Assembly: GCF_000813745.1 (NCBI RefSeq)
Contig: NZ_JWLC01000026.1
Location: 1 to 37,182, forward strand
Direction of reading: 5' to 3'
DNA length: 37,182 nt
DNA from: Leisingera sp. ANG-M1
Lineage (GTDB): Bacteria > Pseudomonadota > Alphaproteobacteria > Rhodobacterales > Rhodobacteraceae
Position 1 is the first letter of the stretch. Each line of letters starts with the position of its first letter. Under the pieces are notes generated by a model, which made no database searches, had not been told where the DNA came from, and saw only the letters and a program-made list of their open reading frames with translations. A program made the position numbers and the translations under genes. This document shows, piece by piece, positions 1 through 7,346 of the stretch.

Positions 1-56
1 TCGCGCCCGCCCTGGGGGGCGGGGCCGGGCGCGAGCCGGGCCGCAAGCGGCCCGGC
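1..56. terminator. paired GC-rich inverted repeats, possible terminator or intergenic palindrome
   Basis: Two perfect inverted repeats lie side by side just beyond the stop codon of the ExbB-like gene. Bases 1-9 pair with 26-34 (9 bp), and bases 35-44 pair with 47-56 (10 bp, 2-base loop). No T-tract follows on either strand inside the window, so a classical intrinsic terminator is not proven. The repeats could instead be a dispersed palindromic element or part of a structured spacer before a downstream exbD-like gene outside the window. Confidence 0.4.
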
Positions 57-81
57 GGAAACATGCGCGAAGCTTCTCATA

Positions 82-699
82 TTAACGCGACCCGTCGATT
101 AGCAACAGGCGACCGGCGGCGCTTTCGATGGCTTGGGCAGCGGCGTCGATGCGGGCAGCAAAGAGCCCTGCGGCGACGGCGGCGGGGATTGCCACCAAAA
201 GGCCCGCGGCGGTGGTGAGAAGCGCCTGCCAGATGCCGCCTGCGAGGACCGAGGCATTGGCCGCACCCTGGGCCAATTCCAGCTCCTGGAACGACTGGAT
301 CATGCCGAGCACGGTGCCAAGCAGGCCGAGAAGGGGCGAGACCATGGCGATCAGTTCCAAGAGGCGGATGAGGGAGTTCATACGGCTCACCTCTTCATTG
401 CCGCGGCGCTGCAGCTCGTCCTGCAAAAGCGGCCCGCGCAGGCCTTCCTGCAGGGCCTGCATCGCGTAGCTCATCACCCGGTCGGCAGGGGATTTGCCGC
501 CTGCGAGCGTGTCCTGCGCCTGTTTGCGGTCGCCATCCTTCCACAGGCCCAGGGCCTGTTCACGGGCATCGCCGCCGGCGCGCACCGGCCAGAGCTGGAT
601 CAGTTTGACGGCAATCACGGTGAGCGAGAGCAAAGACATCAGCGCCAGAAGCGCAATCACCGGGCCGCCGGTGCCGAGGATTTCCCAGGTGCCGGCCAT
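82..699 (-). CDS. MotA/TolQ/ExbB proton channel family protein
   Basis: This 205-residue protein has the three-membrane-segment plan of the TolQ/ExbB/MotA family. There is an N-terminal segment (about residues 12-35), a soluble loop, and two long C-terminal segments. The first of these is built on the conserved MVSPLLGLLGTVLGM core (about 118-132) and the second lies around 150-182. The length fits ExbB/TolQ rather than MotA. Such proteins use the proton gradient to energise an ExbD/TolR partner in the inner membrane; that partner is expected further left, outside the window. It follows the 703-1122 gene with a 3-base gap and is last of three minus-strand genes seen here. Whether it serves TonB-type transport or is tied to the neighbouring T6SS cannot be told from sequence. 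Confidence 0.9.
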   Translation of the reverse strand: MAGTWEILGTGGPVIALLALMSLLSLTVIAVKLIQLWPVRAGGDAREQALGLWKDGDRKQAQDTLAGGKSPADRVMSYAMQALQEGLRGPLLQDELQRRGNEEVSRMNSLIRLLELIAMVSPLLGLLGTVLGMIQSFQELELAQGAANASVLAGGIWQALLTTAAGLLVAIPAAVAAGLFAARIDAAAQAIESAAGRLLLIDGSR

Positions 700-702
700 G
701 GC

Positions 703-1122
703 TTATTTCACCAGCGGCGCGGCGGCGCGGGAGCCGAGTTCCAGGATCGGGAAGCAATCCATCTGTTCCTCGTTCTGCGGCTGGCAGGAGGTGATGTCAT
801 GCAGCAGGATTTCCGAGATGTTGCTGCAGGCGATCTCGGGAATTTCAAAGAGTTTCAGGGTGGTGCGCTGAACGGGCAGGGGGGCGGCGTCGATCGACAG
901 CAGGCGGTCGATCACCCCTTGGCCGTCGAGGATGGCCAAGGACATTTCGAAGCCTTCAAAGCTTTTGCCGGTTTGGTTGCGGAACAGGAAGAAGGCGCGG
1001 CAGCCGCCGCCGTCGATCTCTTCGGTCTTGTTCAGCTCGACCCTCAGCGGACCGGTTTCAGCACCGGCGGCAAAGGGCGCGGCTGCGAGAGCAAGGGCAG
1101 ATAGCAGGCGTGTCAGGGTCAT
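703..1122 (-). CDS. small exported protein of unknown function
   Basis: I do not recognise this 139-residue protein. It begins with a typical Sec signal peptide (short charged start, hydrophobic run LLSALALAAAPFAAGA, likely cleavage after AGA), so the mature chain of about 120 residues should be periplasmic or secreted. The mature part holds several cysteines (in CRAFF, IACSN, SCQPQ and MDCFP), compatible with one or two disulfides. The ATG at 1122 is preferred over the GTG at 1125, because a GGAG motif sits 6 bases before the ATG and only 3 before the GTG. It is 3 bases upstream of the ExbB-like gene and about 63 bases after the next gene, so the three look like one operon. A role as a periplasmic partner of the proton channel is possible but unsupported. 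Confidence 0.75.
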   Translation of the reverse strand: MTLTRLLSALALAAAPFAAGAETGPLRVELNKTEEIDGGGCRAFFLFRNQTGKSFEGFEMSLAILDGQGVIDRLLSIDAAPLPVQRTTLKLFEIPEIACSNISEILLHDITSCQPQNEEQMDCFPILELGSRAAAPLVK

Positions 1123-1185
1123 CACTGTCTCCGGGTTCCGGTTGTTGTTGCCCAGCCCGCAGAAGCCGCGGATTGGTTCCTTGGC

Positions 1186-2031
1186 TCAGACCAGTGCGGT
1201 CAGCGCTTTTTCGATCTTGTCCATGGCATCGCGGGCCGAATCGAGGTCGCGGCGTTTCAGATGGCGGGCGGCCACGTGCAGGGCGCGGCCCAGGCGGTCG
1301 CGGGCCTTGCCCGGGGCGCGGGCGACATTGGCCTGCAGGGACTGGGCGCGTTTCACCTGGGCGCCGAGCGAGCGCTGGTCCATCTCGCGCTGGCCGCGTT
1401 TCATGGTCCGGGCCTCGTCCTCGCGGTCTTTGCCGATGCCGGCAACGGCGCGTTCGATCACCATCACCAGGGTCTCGGCCTCCTGCAGGCGGCCCTTGTT
1501 GATCAGGGCGACGGATTTGGCGAGCGCGCGTTTCAGCTTCAGCTCCAGCGGCCCCGGTGCCAGGCCGATGCGCGGCTGGATCCGTTTCAGGCGGCGTTTC
1601 AGCGGCGCGATGGCTTTGGGGTCGATGCCGGAGGCGGAGATGTCGGAGACGTCTTCCTCGGCGACGACGCTTTCGGAGGATTCGGGTTTGAGGCTGTCCA
1701 GGAGGTTGCCGCCGTCATCGACGAACAGCACATTGACCTTGGCCGGGTTGCGTTTGAAAAACTTTTTCAGCTCGCCGATCATCCGCCCGGGCGCGCTTTC
1801 GCAGATCATTTCCATCTCGCCCGAGCGCACCGTGTAGGTGCCCCAGGCCATCGGCGGTCCGCCGCCCGCCTGCTTCATCGGATTGCGCAGAGTCTCGGGT
1901 TTTTTGCCCGGCTGAATCATCATCAGCGGGTCCTTGCTGTCGTCGAGGCAGAAGGCGAAGCTCATCCGCTTCTTGGCGCCCTCGCGCACCATGTCTTTGA
2001 CTTCCTTGCCGGAAATACGATCAATACTCAT
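1186..2031 (-). CDS. hypothetical helical protein, divergent from tssA
   Basis: I do not recognise the family. The chain has about 281 residues when started at the ATG ending at 2031 (MSIDRISGKEV); an earlier in-frame start at 2091 would add 20 hydrophobic residues that look like untranslated leader. The N-terminal half (about 1-125) looks globular and contains a VLFVDDGGNLLDSL strand-turn segment. The C-terminal half (about 140-281) is strongly basic and predicted helical, with many Arg, Lys and Ala. There is no signal peptide or membrane segment, so it is cytoplasmic. It is transcribed away from tssA across a 188-base shared region, which makes co-regulation with the T6SS plausible. No catalytic motif is visible. 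Confidence 0.75.
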   Translation of the reverse strand: MSIDRISGKEVKDMVREGAKKRMSFAFCLDDSKDPLMMIQPGKKPETLRNPMKQAGGGPPMAWGTYTVRSGEMEMICESAPGRMIGELKKFFKRNPAKVNVLFVDDGGNLLDSLKPESSESVVAEEDVSDISASGIDPKAIAPLKRRLKRIQPRIGLAPGPLELKLKRALAKSVALINKGRLQEAETLVMVIERAVAGIGKDREDEARTMKRGQREMDQRSLGAQVKRAQSLQANVARAPGKARDRLGRALHVAARHLKRRDLDSARDAMDKIEKALTALV

Positions 2032-2219
2032 TATTACCCAGCCGCAAAAAAGAGTGAAAACATTTGACTTTAGGATGCCGATAAGGCTCACTTGGGGTCA
2101 AGTTTTAGTTTGAGATTAGGGCAGCCTTAACCGCCGGTCCTGGAAAAGGGCGGGGGGCTGCTTGACGTTACGTTAACAGAGGCCGCAACAACCTGAGACC
2201 AAGCGGGGGGGCATTTATA
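2032..2219. promoter_or_regulatory. divergent intergenic region before tssA
   Basis: This 188-base spacer separates the leftward accessory operon from the rightward T6SS operon, so it must hold both promoters. It is richer in A/T than the flanking genes. A TTGACG hexamer lies at 2162-2167 on plus and a TTGACC hexamer at the complement of 2095-2100 on minus, but neither has a convincing -10 box at normal spacing. No clear -24/-12 sigma-54 site was found. A G-run at 2205-2211, 8 bases before the ATG, probably serves as the tssA ribosome binding site. Confidence 0.4.
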
Positions 2220-3287
2220 ATGGATCCGGCAGTATTGCTGCAATCCAAGGGGGATGACGCGCCCAGCGGCGAGAACCTCGAATACGATCCGGCGTTCACC
2301 GAGATGGAGCTGGCGGCTCAGCCCGGGGAAGAATCCGTGGTGGGCGATGAAAAGATCGAGGCCACAGATCCCGATTACCGCGAAGTGCAGAAGAAAGCGC
2401 TGGAGGTGCTGGAGCGCAGCCACGACCTGCGGGCGGCGGTGTTCCTGGGCGATGCGCTTTTGCATTCGGAAGGGCTGACCGGCTTTGCCGATGTCTCGGC
2501 CTATATGCGCGGCTGCCTGGAGGAGTTCTGGGAAACCTGCCATCCGGAGCTGGATGAAGACGACGGCGATCCGACGATGCGGATCAATGCGGTGCAGGAT
2601 CTGTGCGGCCAGCCGGACGGGATGGCGGGGGCATCGCCCTTGTACCGGTCGCTGCGCCGGGCGCCCCTGACCGAGAGCCGCGGCTTCGGCCGGTTCTCGT
2701 TCCGCGACATCGAGATTGCCGAAGGGGTGATGACGGCGCCTGCGGATATGGAGCATGTGCCGGACAGCGCCACCATCGGCGCGGCGTTCCAGGACAGCGA
2801 CGATGAAGTCATCGAGGCGCGGCTTGCAGCGATTGAATCCGCGGCAGAGAATGTCAAAGCGGTCTCGGCGGTGTTCGACGAGCAGACGCCGGGGCAGGGG
2901 CCGGACCTGAGCGCCCTGATCAAGCTGCTGCAGCAGATGGCCCGCAAGATCCGCGACTATGGCAATGTCAGTGCGGACGCTGCGGCGGATGAGGATGAAG
3001 CAGACGGTGCAGGCGCAGAAGAAGGCGGCGCAGCGGCCCCGGCCGCAGGCGGCCGCGCAGCGCCTGCCGCGCCGGGGGCGATCAATTCGCCCGCTGATGT
3101 GTCCAACGCGCTGGACCGCATCATCGGCTATTACCGGCGGGCGGAACCGTCGAGCCCGCTGCCGATCCTGCTGGAGCGGTGCAAGCGGCTGGTGGGGGCG
3201 GATTTCCTCACCATCATGAACGACATGGCGCCGCAGGGGGTGGACAATGTCCACCTGATCGGCGGCATCGAAGACGACGACGACTAA
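2220..3287 (+). CDS. tssA: T6SS assembly protein TssA (ImpA family)
   Basis: The 355-residue product has the ImpA_N domain of TssA proteins in its first third (GENLEYDPAFTEMELAAQ and the DYREVQKKALEVLERSHDL stretch). After an Ala/Glu/Gly-rich linker (about 245-290) comes a short C-terminal helical domain (SPADVSNALDRIIGYYRRAEPSSP, about 290-345). TssA primes polymerisation of the Hcp tube and sheath on the baseplate. The short C-terminal region places it with the shorter TssA class rather than those with a long VasJ-type or ring-forming extension; this class call is by length only. The chain ends in an acidic EDDDD tail. It is the first gene of the main T6SS operon. Confidence 0.94.
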   Translation: MDPAVLLQSKGDDAPSGENLEYDPAFTEMELAAQPGEESVVGDEKIEATDPDYREVQKKALEVLERSHDLRAAVFLGDALLHSEGLTGFADVSAYMRGCLEEFWETCHPELDEDDGDPTMRINAVQDLCGQPDGMAGASPLYRSLRRAPLTESRGFGRFSFRDIEIAEGVMTAPADMEHVPDSATIGAAFQDSDDEVIEARLAAIESAAENVKAVSAVFDEQTPGQGPDLSALIKLLQQMARKIRDYGNVSADAAADEDEADGAGAEEGGAAAPAAGGRAAPAAPGAINSPADVSNALDRIIGYYRRAEPSSPLPILLERCKRLVGADFLTIMNDMAPQGVDNVHLIGGIEDDDD

Positions 3288-3290
3288 CGG

Positions 3291-3334
3291 GCACGGGCTT
3301 GCGCCGGCGGCGGAAGCCGCTGCAGCAGCCGTGC
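3291..3334 (+). other. two-tier stem-loop between tssA and tssB
   Basis: GCACGG at 3291-3296 pairs with CCGTGC at 3329-3334. Inside it GCGGC (3307-3311) pairs with GCCGC (3316-3320) around a GGAA tetraloop of the GNRA type. No U-tract follows, so this is not an intrinsic terminator. It may be an RNA processing or stability element protecting the 5' end of the tssB-tssC message, whose AAGGAG binding site begins 17 bases later. Confidence 0.4.
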
Positions 3335-3362
3335 AAGCTAAAGACTAGTGAAGGAGACCTAG

Positions 3363-3878
3363 ATGGCCGGAAGTTCACAGAAATTCATTGCCCGCAACCG
3401 GGCACCAAGGGTCCAGATCGAATATGACGTGGAGCTGTACGGCGCCGAGAAGAAGGTGCAGCTGCCGTTTGTGATGGGCGTGATGAGCGACCTGGTGGGC
3501 AAATCCGAAGTGGAGCAGCCTGCGGTGGCCGACCGCAAGTTCCTGGAGATTGATGTCGACAATTTCGACGAGCGCCTGAAATCGATGGCGCCGCGCGCCG
3601 CGTTCACCGTGCCCAACACGCTGACAGGCGAAGGCAACCTGGCGGTCGACATCACCTTTGACAGCATGGACGATTTCAAGCCCGCCGCCATCGCCGCCAA
3701 GGTGGAGCCGCTGCGCGAGCTTTTGGAAGCGCGCACCCAGTTGTCGAACCTGATGACCTATATGGACGGTAAGACCGGCGCCGAGGATCTGATCTCGAAG
3801 ATCATCCAGGATCCGAGCCTGCTGAAAACCCTGGCAGCGCAGCCCAAGCCCGGCGGCGAAGCCGAGAGCGAAGAATAA
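3363..3878 (+). CDS. tssB: T6SS sheath small subunit TssB (VipA/IglA)
   Basis: This 171-residue protein has the normal TssB length and hallmarks, including SSQKFIARNRAPRVQIEYDV at the N terminus, LPFVMGVMSDLVGKS, KFLEIDVDNFDERLKSM and LTFDSMDDFKPAAI-type positions (here ITFDSMDDFKP). TssB pairs with TssC to build the cytoplasmic contractile sheath around the Hcp tube, and its C-terminal helix is the usual contact for ClpV and TagJ. A good AAGGAG site lies at 3351-3356. tssC starts 15 bases after its stop. A second gene at 15165 encodes an N-terminal domain nearly the same as this whole protein; the two differ at roughly 20 of the first 157 positions by eye. Confidence 0.98.
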   Translation: MAGSSQKFIARNRAPRVQIEYDVELYGAEKKVQLPFVMGVMSDLVGKSEVEQPAVADRKFLEIDVDNFDERLKSMAPRAAFTVPNTLTGEGNLAVDITFDSMDDFKPAAIAAKVEPLRELLEARTQLSNLMTYMDGKTGAEDLISKIIQDPSLLKTLAAQPKPGGEAESEE

Positions 3879-3893
3879 TAGGGGAGGACAAAG

Positions 3894-5390
3894 ATGGCTG
3901 AAGAAGAACTCCAGGCGGAAGCCGCTGGTGGTGAAGCCGCCTTTGGCTCAACCGAGTTTGCGGACCTGCTGCAGAAGGAATTCCGCCCCAAGTCGGACCA
4001 GGCCAAGACTGCTGTGGAAAGCGCGGTCAAGACCCTGGCCGAGCAGGCGCTGGCAAACACCGATCTGATTTCCGACGACGCGCTGCGCTCGATCGAGAGC
4101 ATCGTGTCGCTGATTGACCAGAAGCTGACCGAGCAGGTGAACCTGATCCTGCACAACGAGGAATTCCAGCAGCTGGAAAGCGCTTGGCGCGGCTTGCATT
4201 ATCTGGTCAACAACACCGAGACCGATGAGCAGCTGAAAATCCGGGTGATGCCGATCACCAAGAAGGAGATGTCGAAGACCCTGAAGAAGTTCAAGGGCAC
4301 GGCATGGGACCAGTCGCCGATCTTCAAGAAGATCTACACCGAGGAATTCAGCCAGCTGGGCGGCGAGCCCTATGGCTCCCTGGTGGCGGACTACCATTTC
4401 GACCATTCGCCGCCGGACATTGAACTGCTGGGCGAGATGTCCAAGATCGCCGCGGCCGCGCATGCGCCGCTGATCACCGGCGCCAAGCCGACGCTGTTCC
4501 AGATGGACAGCTGGGCGGAACTGTCGAACCCGCGCGATCTGACCAAGATCTTCCAGACCCCGGAATATGCCGCCTGGCGGTCCCTGCGCGACAGCGAGGA
4601 TGCGAAATACGTGGGTCTGGCGATGCCGCGTTTCCTGGGCCGTCTGCCCTATGGCTCCAAGACCGACCCGGTGGAGGAATTTGCCTTTGAGGAAGACACC
4701 GCGGGTGCCACCAGCGACAAATACGGCTGGGTCAACGCGGCCTACGGCATGGCGGTGAACATCACCCGGTCGTTCAAGATGTACGGCTGGTGCTCGCGGA
4801 TCCGCGGCGTGGAAAGCGGCGGCACGCTGGAAAACCTGCCTTCGCACACTTTCCCGACCACCGATGGCGGCGTCGATCAGAAATGCCCGACCGAGATTGC
4901 CATCGACGACCGGCGCGAAGCGGAACTGGCGAAGAACGGCATGATGCCGCTGATCCACCGCAAGAACACCGATGTTGCGACCTTCATGGGTGCGCAGTCG
5001 CTGCACAAGCCGGCCGAATATGACGATCCGGATGCCACCGCAAACGCCAATCTGGGCGCGCGGCTGCCGTATCTGTTCGCCACATGCCGGTTCGCGCACT
5101 ATCTCAAGTGCATGGTGCGGGACAAAGTCGGCTCGTTCAAAAGCCGTCAGGATATGGAGTCCTGGCTGCAGGACTGGATCAACAACTATGTTGACTTCAA
5201 TGCAGATATCTCTTCGGAGAACGAGAAGGCGCGCAAACCTCTGGCCGCAGCCGAAGTGGTTGTGGAAGAGGTCGAGGGCAACCCGGGGTATTACACCTCG
5301 AAATTCTTCCTGCGCCCGCATTACCAGCTTGAGGGGCTTTCCGTCTCGCTGCGGCTGGTATCGAAACTGCCCTCGGAAAAAGGAGGCTGA
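3894..5390 (+). CDS. tssC: T6SS sheath large subunit TssC (VipB/IglB)
   Basis: The product is 498 residues, full length for TssC. Diagnostic stretches are HNEEFQQLESAWRGLHYLV (about 84-102), YGSLVADYHFDHSPPDIELL, the FLGRLPYGSKTDPVEEF region, and the C-terminal YTSKFFLRPHYQLEGLSVSL strand that knits sheath subunits together. With TssB it forms the contractile sheath. A GGGGAGG ribosome binding site precedes the ATG. It is followed by a 67-base AT-rich spacer before hcp, which suggests that hcp has extra control of its own. Confidence 0.98.
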   Translation: MAEEELQAEAAGGEAAFGSTEFADLLQKEFRPKSDQAKTAVESAVKTLAEQALANTDLISDDALRSIESIVSLIDQKLTEQVNLILHNEEFQQLESAWRGLHYLVNNTETDEQLKIRVMPITKKEMSKTLKKFKGTAWDQSPIFKKIYTEEFSQLGGEPYGSLVADYHFDHSPPDIELLGEMSKIAAAAHAPLITGAKPTLFQMDSWAELSNPRDLTKIFQTPEYAAWRSLRDSEDAKYVGLAMPRFLGRLPYGSKTDPVEEFAFEEDTAGATSDKYGWVNAAYGMAVNITRSFKMYGWCSRIRGVESGGTLENLPSHTFPTTDGGVDQKCPTEIAIDDRREAELAKNGMMPLIHRKNTDVATFMGAQSLHKPAEYDDPDATANANLGARLPYLFATCRFAHYLKCMVRDKVGSFKSRQDMESWLQDWINNYVDFNADISSENEKARKPLAAAEVVVEEVEGNPGYYTSKFFLRPHYQLEGLSVSLRLVSKLPSEKGG

Positions 5391-5420
5391 TTACCCACTC
5401 CCCAGCCTCGTACCATCATA

Positions 5421-5457
5421 GTGCAGTAGAATTCTTAATTATTGAAAGGATAGCAAA
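5421..5457 (+). promoter_or_regulatory. AT-rich leader before hcp
   Basis: The 37 bases before hcp are strikingly A/T-rich in a GC-rich locus. They include a TAGAAT hexamer (5427-5432) resembling a -10 box and an AAAGGA ribosome binding site. No matching -35 box is visible at 16-18 bases upstream. The region may give hcp stronger translation, or a promoter of its own, in keeping with the high demand for the tube protein. Confidence 0.3.
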
Positions 5458-5958
5458 ATGGCTGCAAATATGTTCGTGGAAATCTCGGATATCGAAGGCG
5501 ATGCCACCGAGGAGAACCACAAGAAATGGATCGTCGTCCAGTCCGCAAGCTGGAACGTTGAGCGCGCAGTTGAGATGACCGACCTGGGTTCGACCCAGCG
5601 GATGCACGCGAACTCGAACTTCGGCAAGATCGAGCTGACCTCGCAGATGGGCAAAGCGTCCAACGACCTGGCGCTGTCGGTGGCCAACGGCACCGTGCGT
5701 CCGGAAATCATCATGCATTGGTGCCGCTCGGGCGACAGCGCCAGCCAGGGCCTGCTGGTCTATTCGATTTGGAAGCTGAAAGACGTGGTTGTCGACAGCT
5801 ACTCGATCTCAGCCAGCGAAGACGGCATCCCGGAAGAGACCTGGTCGCTGGCCTATGCTTCGATCGAGCATGAGTACAAGTCGACCAACCAGAAAACCGG
5901 TAAGCTCACCACTGAAGGCACCTTCAAGTGGAACGTGCAGACCGGCAAGGTCGAGTAA
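5458..5958 (+). CDS. hcp: Hcp tube protein (TssD)
   Basis: The 166-residue product matches Hcp in size and signature (FVEISDIEGDATEENHKKWI at the start, then SWNVERAVEM, MGKASNDLALSVANGTV and a YSISASEDGIPEETWSLAYASIEHEY core). Hcp hexamers stack to form the inner tube that is thrown out on sheath contraction and can carry small effectors in the lumen. There is no C-terminal extension, so this is a structural Hcp rather than an evolved effector form. The gene sits between an AT-rich leader and a strong terminator-like hairpin. That suggests a separate abundant short transcript alongside read-through into tagJ and beyond. Confidence 0.98.
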   Translation: MAANMFVEISDIEGDATEENHKKWIVVQSASWNVERAVEMTDLGSTQRMHANSNFGKIELTSQMGKASNDLALSVANGTVRPEIIMHWCRSGDSASQGLLVYSIWKLKDVVVDSYSISASEDGIPEETWSLAYASIEHEYKSTNQKTGKLTTEGTFKWNVQTGKVE

Positions 5959-5970
5959 CACACGATTGCC

Positions 5971-6006
5971 GGCCCCGGGCGTATTTGCGCCCGGGGTCCG
6001 TTTTTT
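5971..6006 (+). terminator. intrinsic terminator after hcp
   Basis: A 9-bp GC stem (CCCCGGGCG at 5973-5981 with CGCCCGGGG at 5988-5996, 6-base loop) is extended by a G-U and a G-C pair. Two bases after the stem comes a run of six T (6001-6006). This is a textbook rho-independent terminator on the plus strand, 12 bases after the hcp stop. Because tagJ and tssE follow in the same direction, it probably acts as a partial terminator. Confidence 0.85.
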
Positions 6007-6051
6007 CCGACGCATTTCCAGCAGTCCATCCTTGATGCGGAGTAAAGCCCC

Positions 6052-6855
6052 ATGACACCCGAAGAGCATCTGAAAGCCGGTGATCCCAGGGCGGCGCTGG
6101 AGGCGCTGCAGCAGAAGATCCGGGGCGACGCGAGCAATCCGAAGCTGCGGGTGTTCCTGTTTCAGCTGCTCTGCGTGCTGGGCGACTGGAACCGGGCGAT
6201 TGCCCAGCTGAAGGCGGCGGCGGGGCTGGATGAAGGCGCCACGGTGATGGCGCAGGCCTACCGCGAGGCGATCATCTGCGAGGTCTACCGCGAGAAAGTG
6301 TTTGCCGGTGAAAAGGCGCCTTTGATCCTCGGCGAGCCGGAGGAATGGCTGGCGCATCTGATCGAAGCGCAGAGGCTGCTGGCAACGGGAAACCCCAAGG
6401 AAGCGGCGGAGCTGCGCGCCAAGGCGTTTGATGCAGCCCCTGCAAGCCCCGGCGAAATCAACGGCAAGCGGTTTGAATGGATTGCCGATGCCGACATGCG
6501 GCTGGGCCCGGTGCTGGAGACGGTGGTCAACGGCAAATACTACTGGCTGCCGTTTTCCCAGATCGTTTCGTTTGAGGCCGAAGAGCCGAGCGACTTGCGC
6601 GATGCGGTCTGGACCGCGGGCACGCTGACCCTGGCGGGCGGCGGTGCTGTGGCGGCGATGATCCCGTCCCGCTACCCGGGCAGCGAGAAGGCCGACGGGC
6701 TGTCGATGCTGGCGCGCGCCACCGTGTGGGAGGATGCCGGCGGGGAGACCTTTACCGGCCTGGGCCAGCGGCTGCTGACGATCGGGGAAGAGGACATTGC
6801 CATCATGGACGTGCGCTCGCTCAAGATGGATGGGCATGACATAGAAAATGGCTGA
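6052..6855 (+). CDS. tagJ: T6SS accessory protein TagJ (ImpE/SciE family)
   Basis: The 267-residue chain fits the ImpE family. It has an N-terminal helical, TPR-like half (GDPRAALEALQQKIRGDASNPKLRVFLFQLLCVLGDWNRA pattern) and a C-terminal domain with WIADADMRLGPVLE and GKYYWLPFSQI. In Pseudomonas aeruginosa the family member HsiE1 binds the N terminus of the TssB protein HsiB1 and also ClpV1, and is thought to tune sheath recycling; that role is carried over here by family only. TagJ is not part of every T6SS, and its position directly before tssE is usual for the ImpE-containing type. A GGAG site at 6039-6042 precedes the ATG. The 3' end overlaps tssE by 8 bases. Confidence 0.93.
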   Translation: MTPEEHLKAGDPRAALEALQQKIRGDASNPKLRVFLFQLLCVLGDWNRAIAQLKAAAGLDEGATVMAQAYREAIICEVYREKVFAGEKAPLILGEPEEWLAHLIEAQRLLATGNPKEAAELRAKAFDAAPASPGEINGKRFEWIADADMRLGPVLETVVNGKYYWLPFSQIVSFEAEEPSDLRDAVWTAGTLTLAGGGAVAAMIPSRYPGSEKADGLSMLARATVWEDAGGETFTGLGQRLLTIGEEDIAIMDVRSLKMDGHDIENG

Positions 6856-7345
6856 CAAGACTCTGGCCGAGCGCCTGCAGCCTTCGCTGCTGGACCGGCT
6901 GACAGACAATGCACCTGGCGATCTGAAGGAAACCCGCGAGAGCCGGGTGATTGATCTTGGGCGGCTCAGGGAAATCATCCAGCGCGATCTGTCCTGGCTG
7001 CTGAACACCCAGAACGTCGAAAGCCATTTCGACGCGGAGAAATACCCGTCGATTTCAGCCTCGGTGCTGAACTACGGGCTGATTGAAGTGGCGGGCGAGG
7101 CCTCGACCACGGAAAAGGCCGAGGCGATCAGGCGGTCGATCAAACAGGCGATTGCGGCTTATGAGCCGCGGATCATCGAAGGCTCGGTGGATGTGCGGCT
7201 GCAGGATGGCACCGACGCGACCGAGATGACCGTGGGTCTGGAAATCCGCGCCGACATGTGGGCGCAGCCGATGCCGCTGGAACTGTATTTGCGCAGCAAG
7301 GTCGATCTGACCACCGGCGAAGTGGAAATGGAAAGGGCGCTGTGA
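6848..7345 (+). CDS. tssE: T6SS baseplate protein TssE (gp25-like)
   Basis: At 165 residues this is a normal TssE. The N terminus (ERLQPSLLDRLTDNAP) is typical of the family. The conserved EIR triad of gp25-like baseplate wedge proteins is at residues 132-134, within GLEIRADMW. TssE forms the baseplate wedge with TssF and TssG and is the first contact for the sheath. Its ATG lies within the end of tagJ (8-base overlap) and tssF starts one base after its stop, so translation is coupled. Confidence 0.96.
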   Translation: MADKTLAERLQPSLLDRLTDNAPGDLKETRESRVIDLGRLREIIQRDLSWLLNTQNVESHFDAEKYPSISASVLNYGLIEVAGEASTTEKAEAIRRSIKQAIAAYEPRIIEGSVDVRLQDGTDATEMTVGLEIRADMWAQPMPLELYLRSKVDLTTGEVEMERAL

Positions 7346-7346
7346 G

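Noticed and set aside
128-1104. Plus-strand open frames opposite the ExbB-like and exported-protein genes
   Set aside because: They lie antisense to genes with clear membrane and signal-peptide features and translate to His/Gln/Arg-rich strings typical of shadow frames in GC-rich DNA.
2095-2190. Classical sigma-70 promoters for tssA or the divergent gene
   Set aside because: TTGACG/TTGACC hexamers are present, but no acceptable -10 box lies 16-18 bases away on either strand, so only the region is reported.
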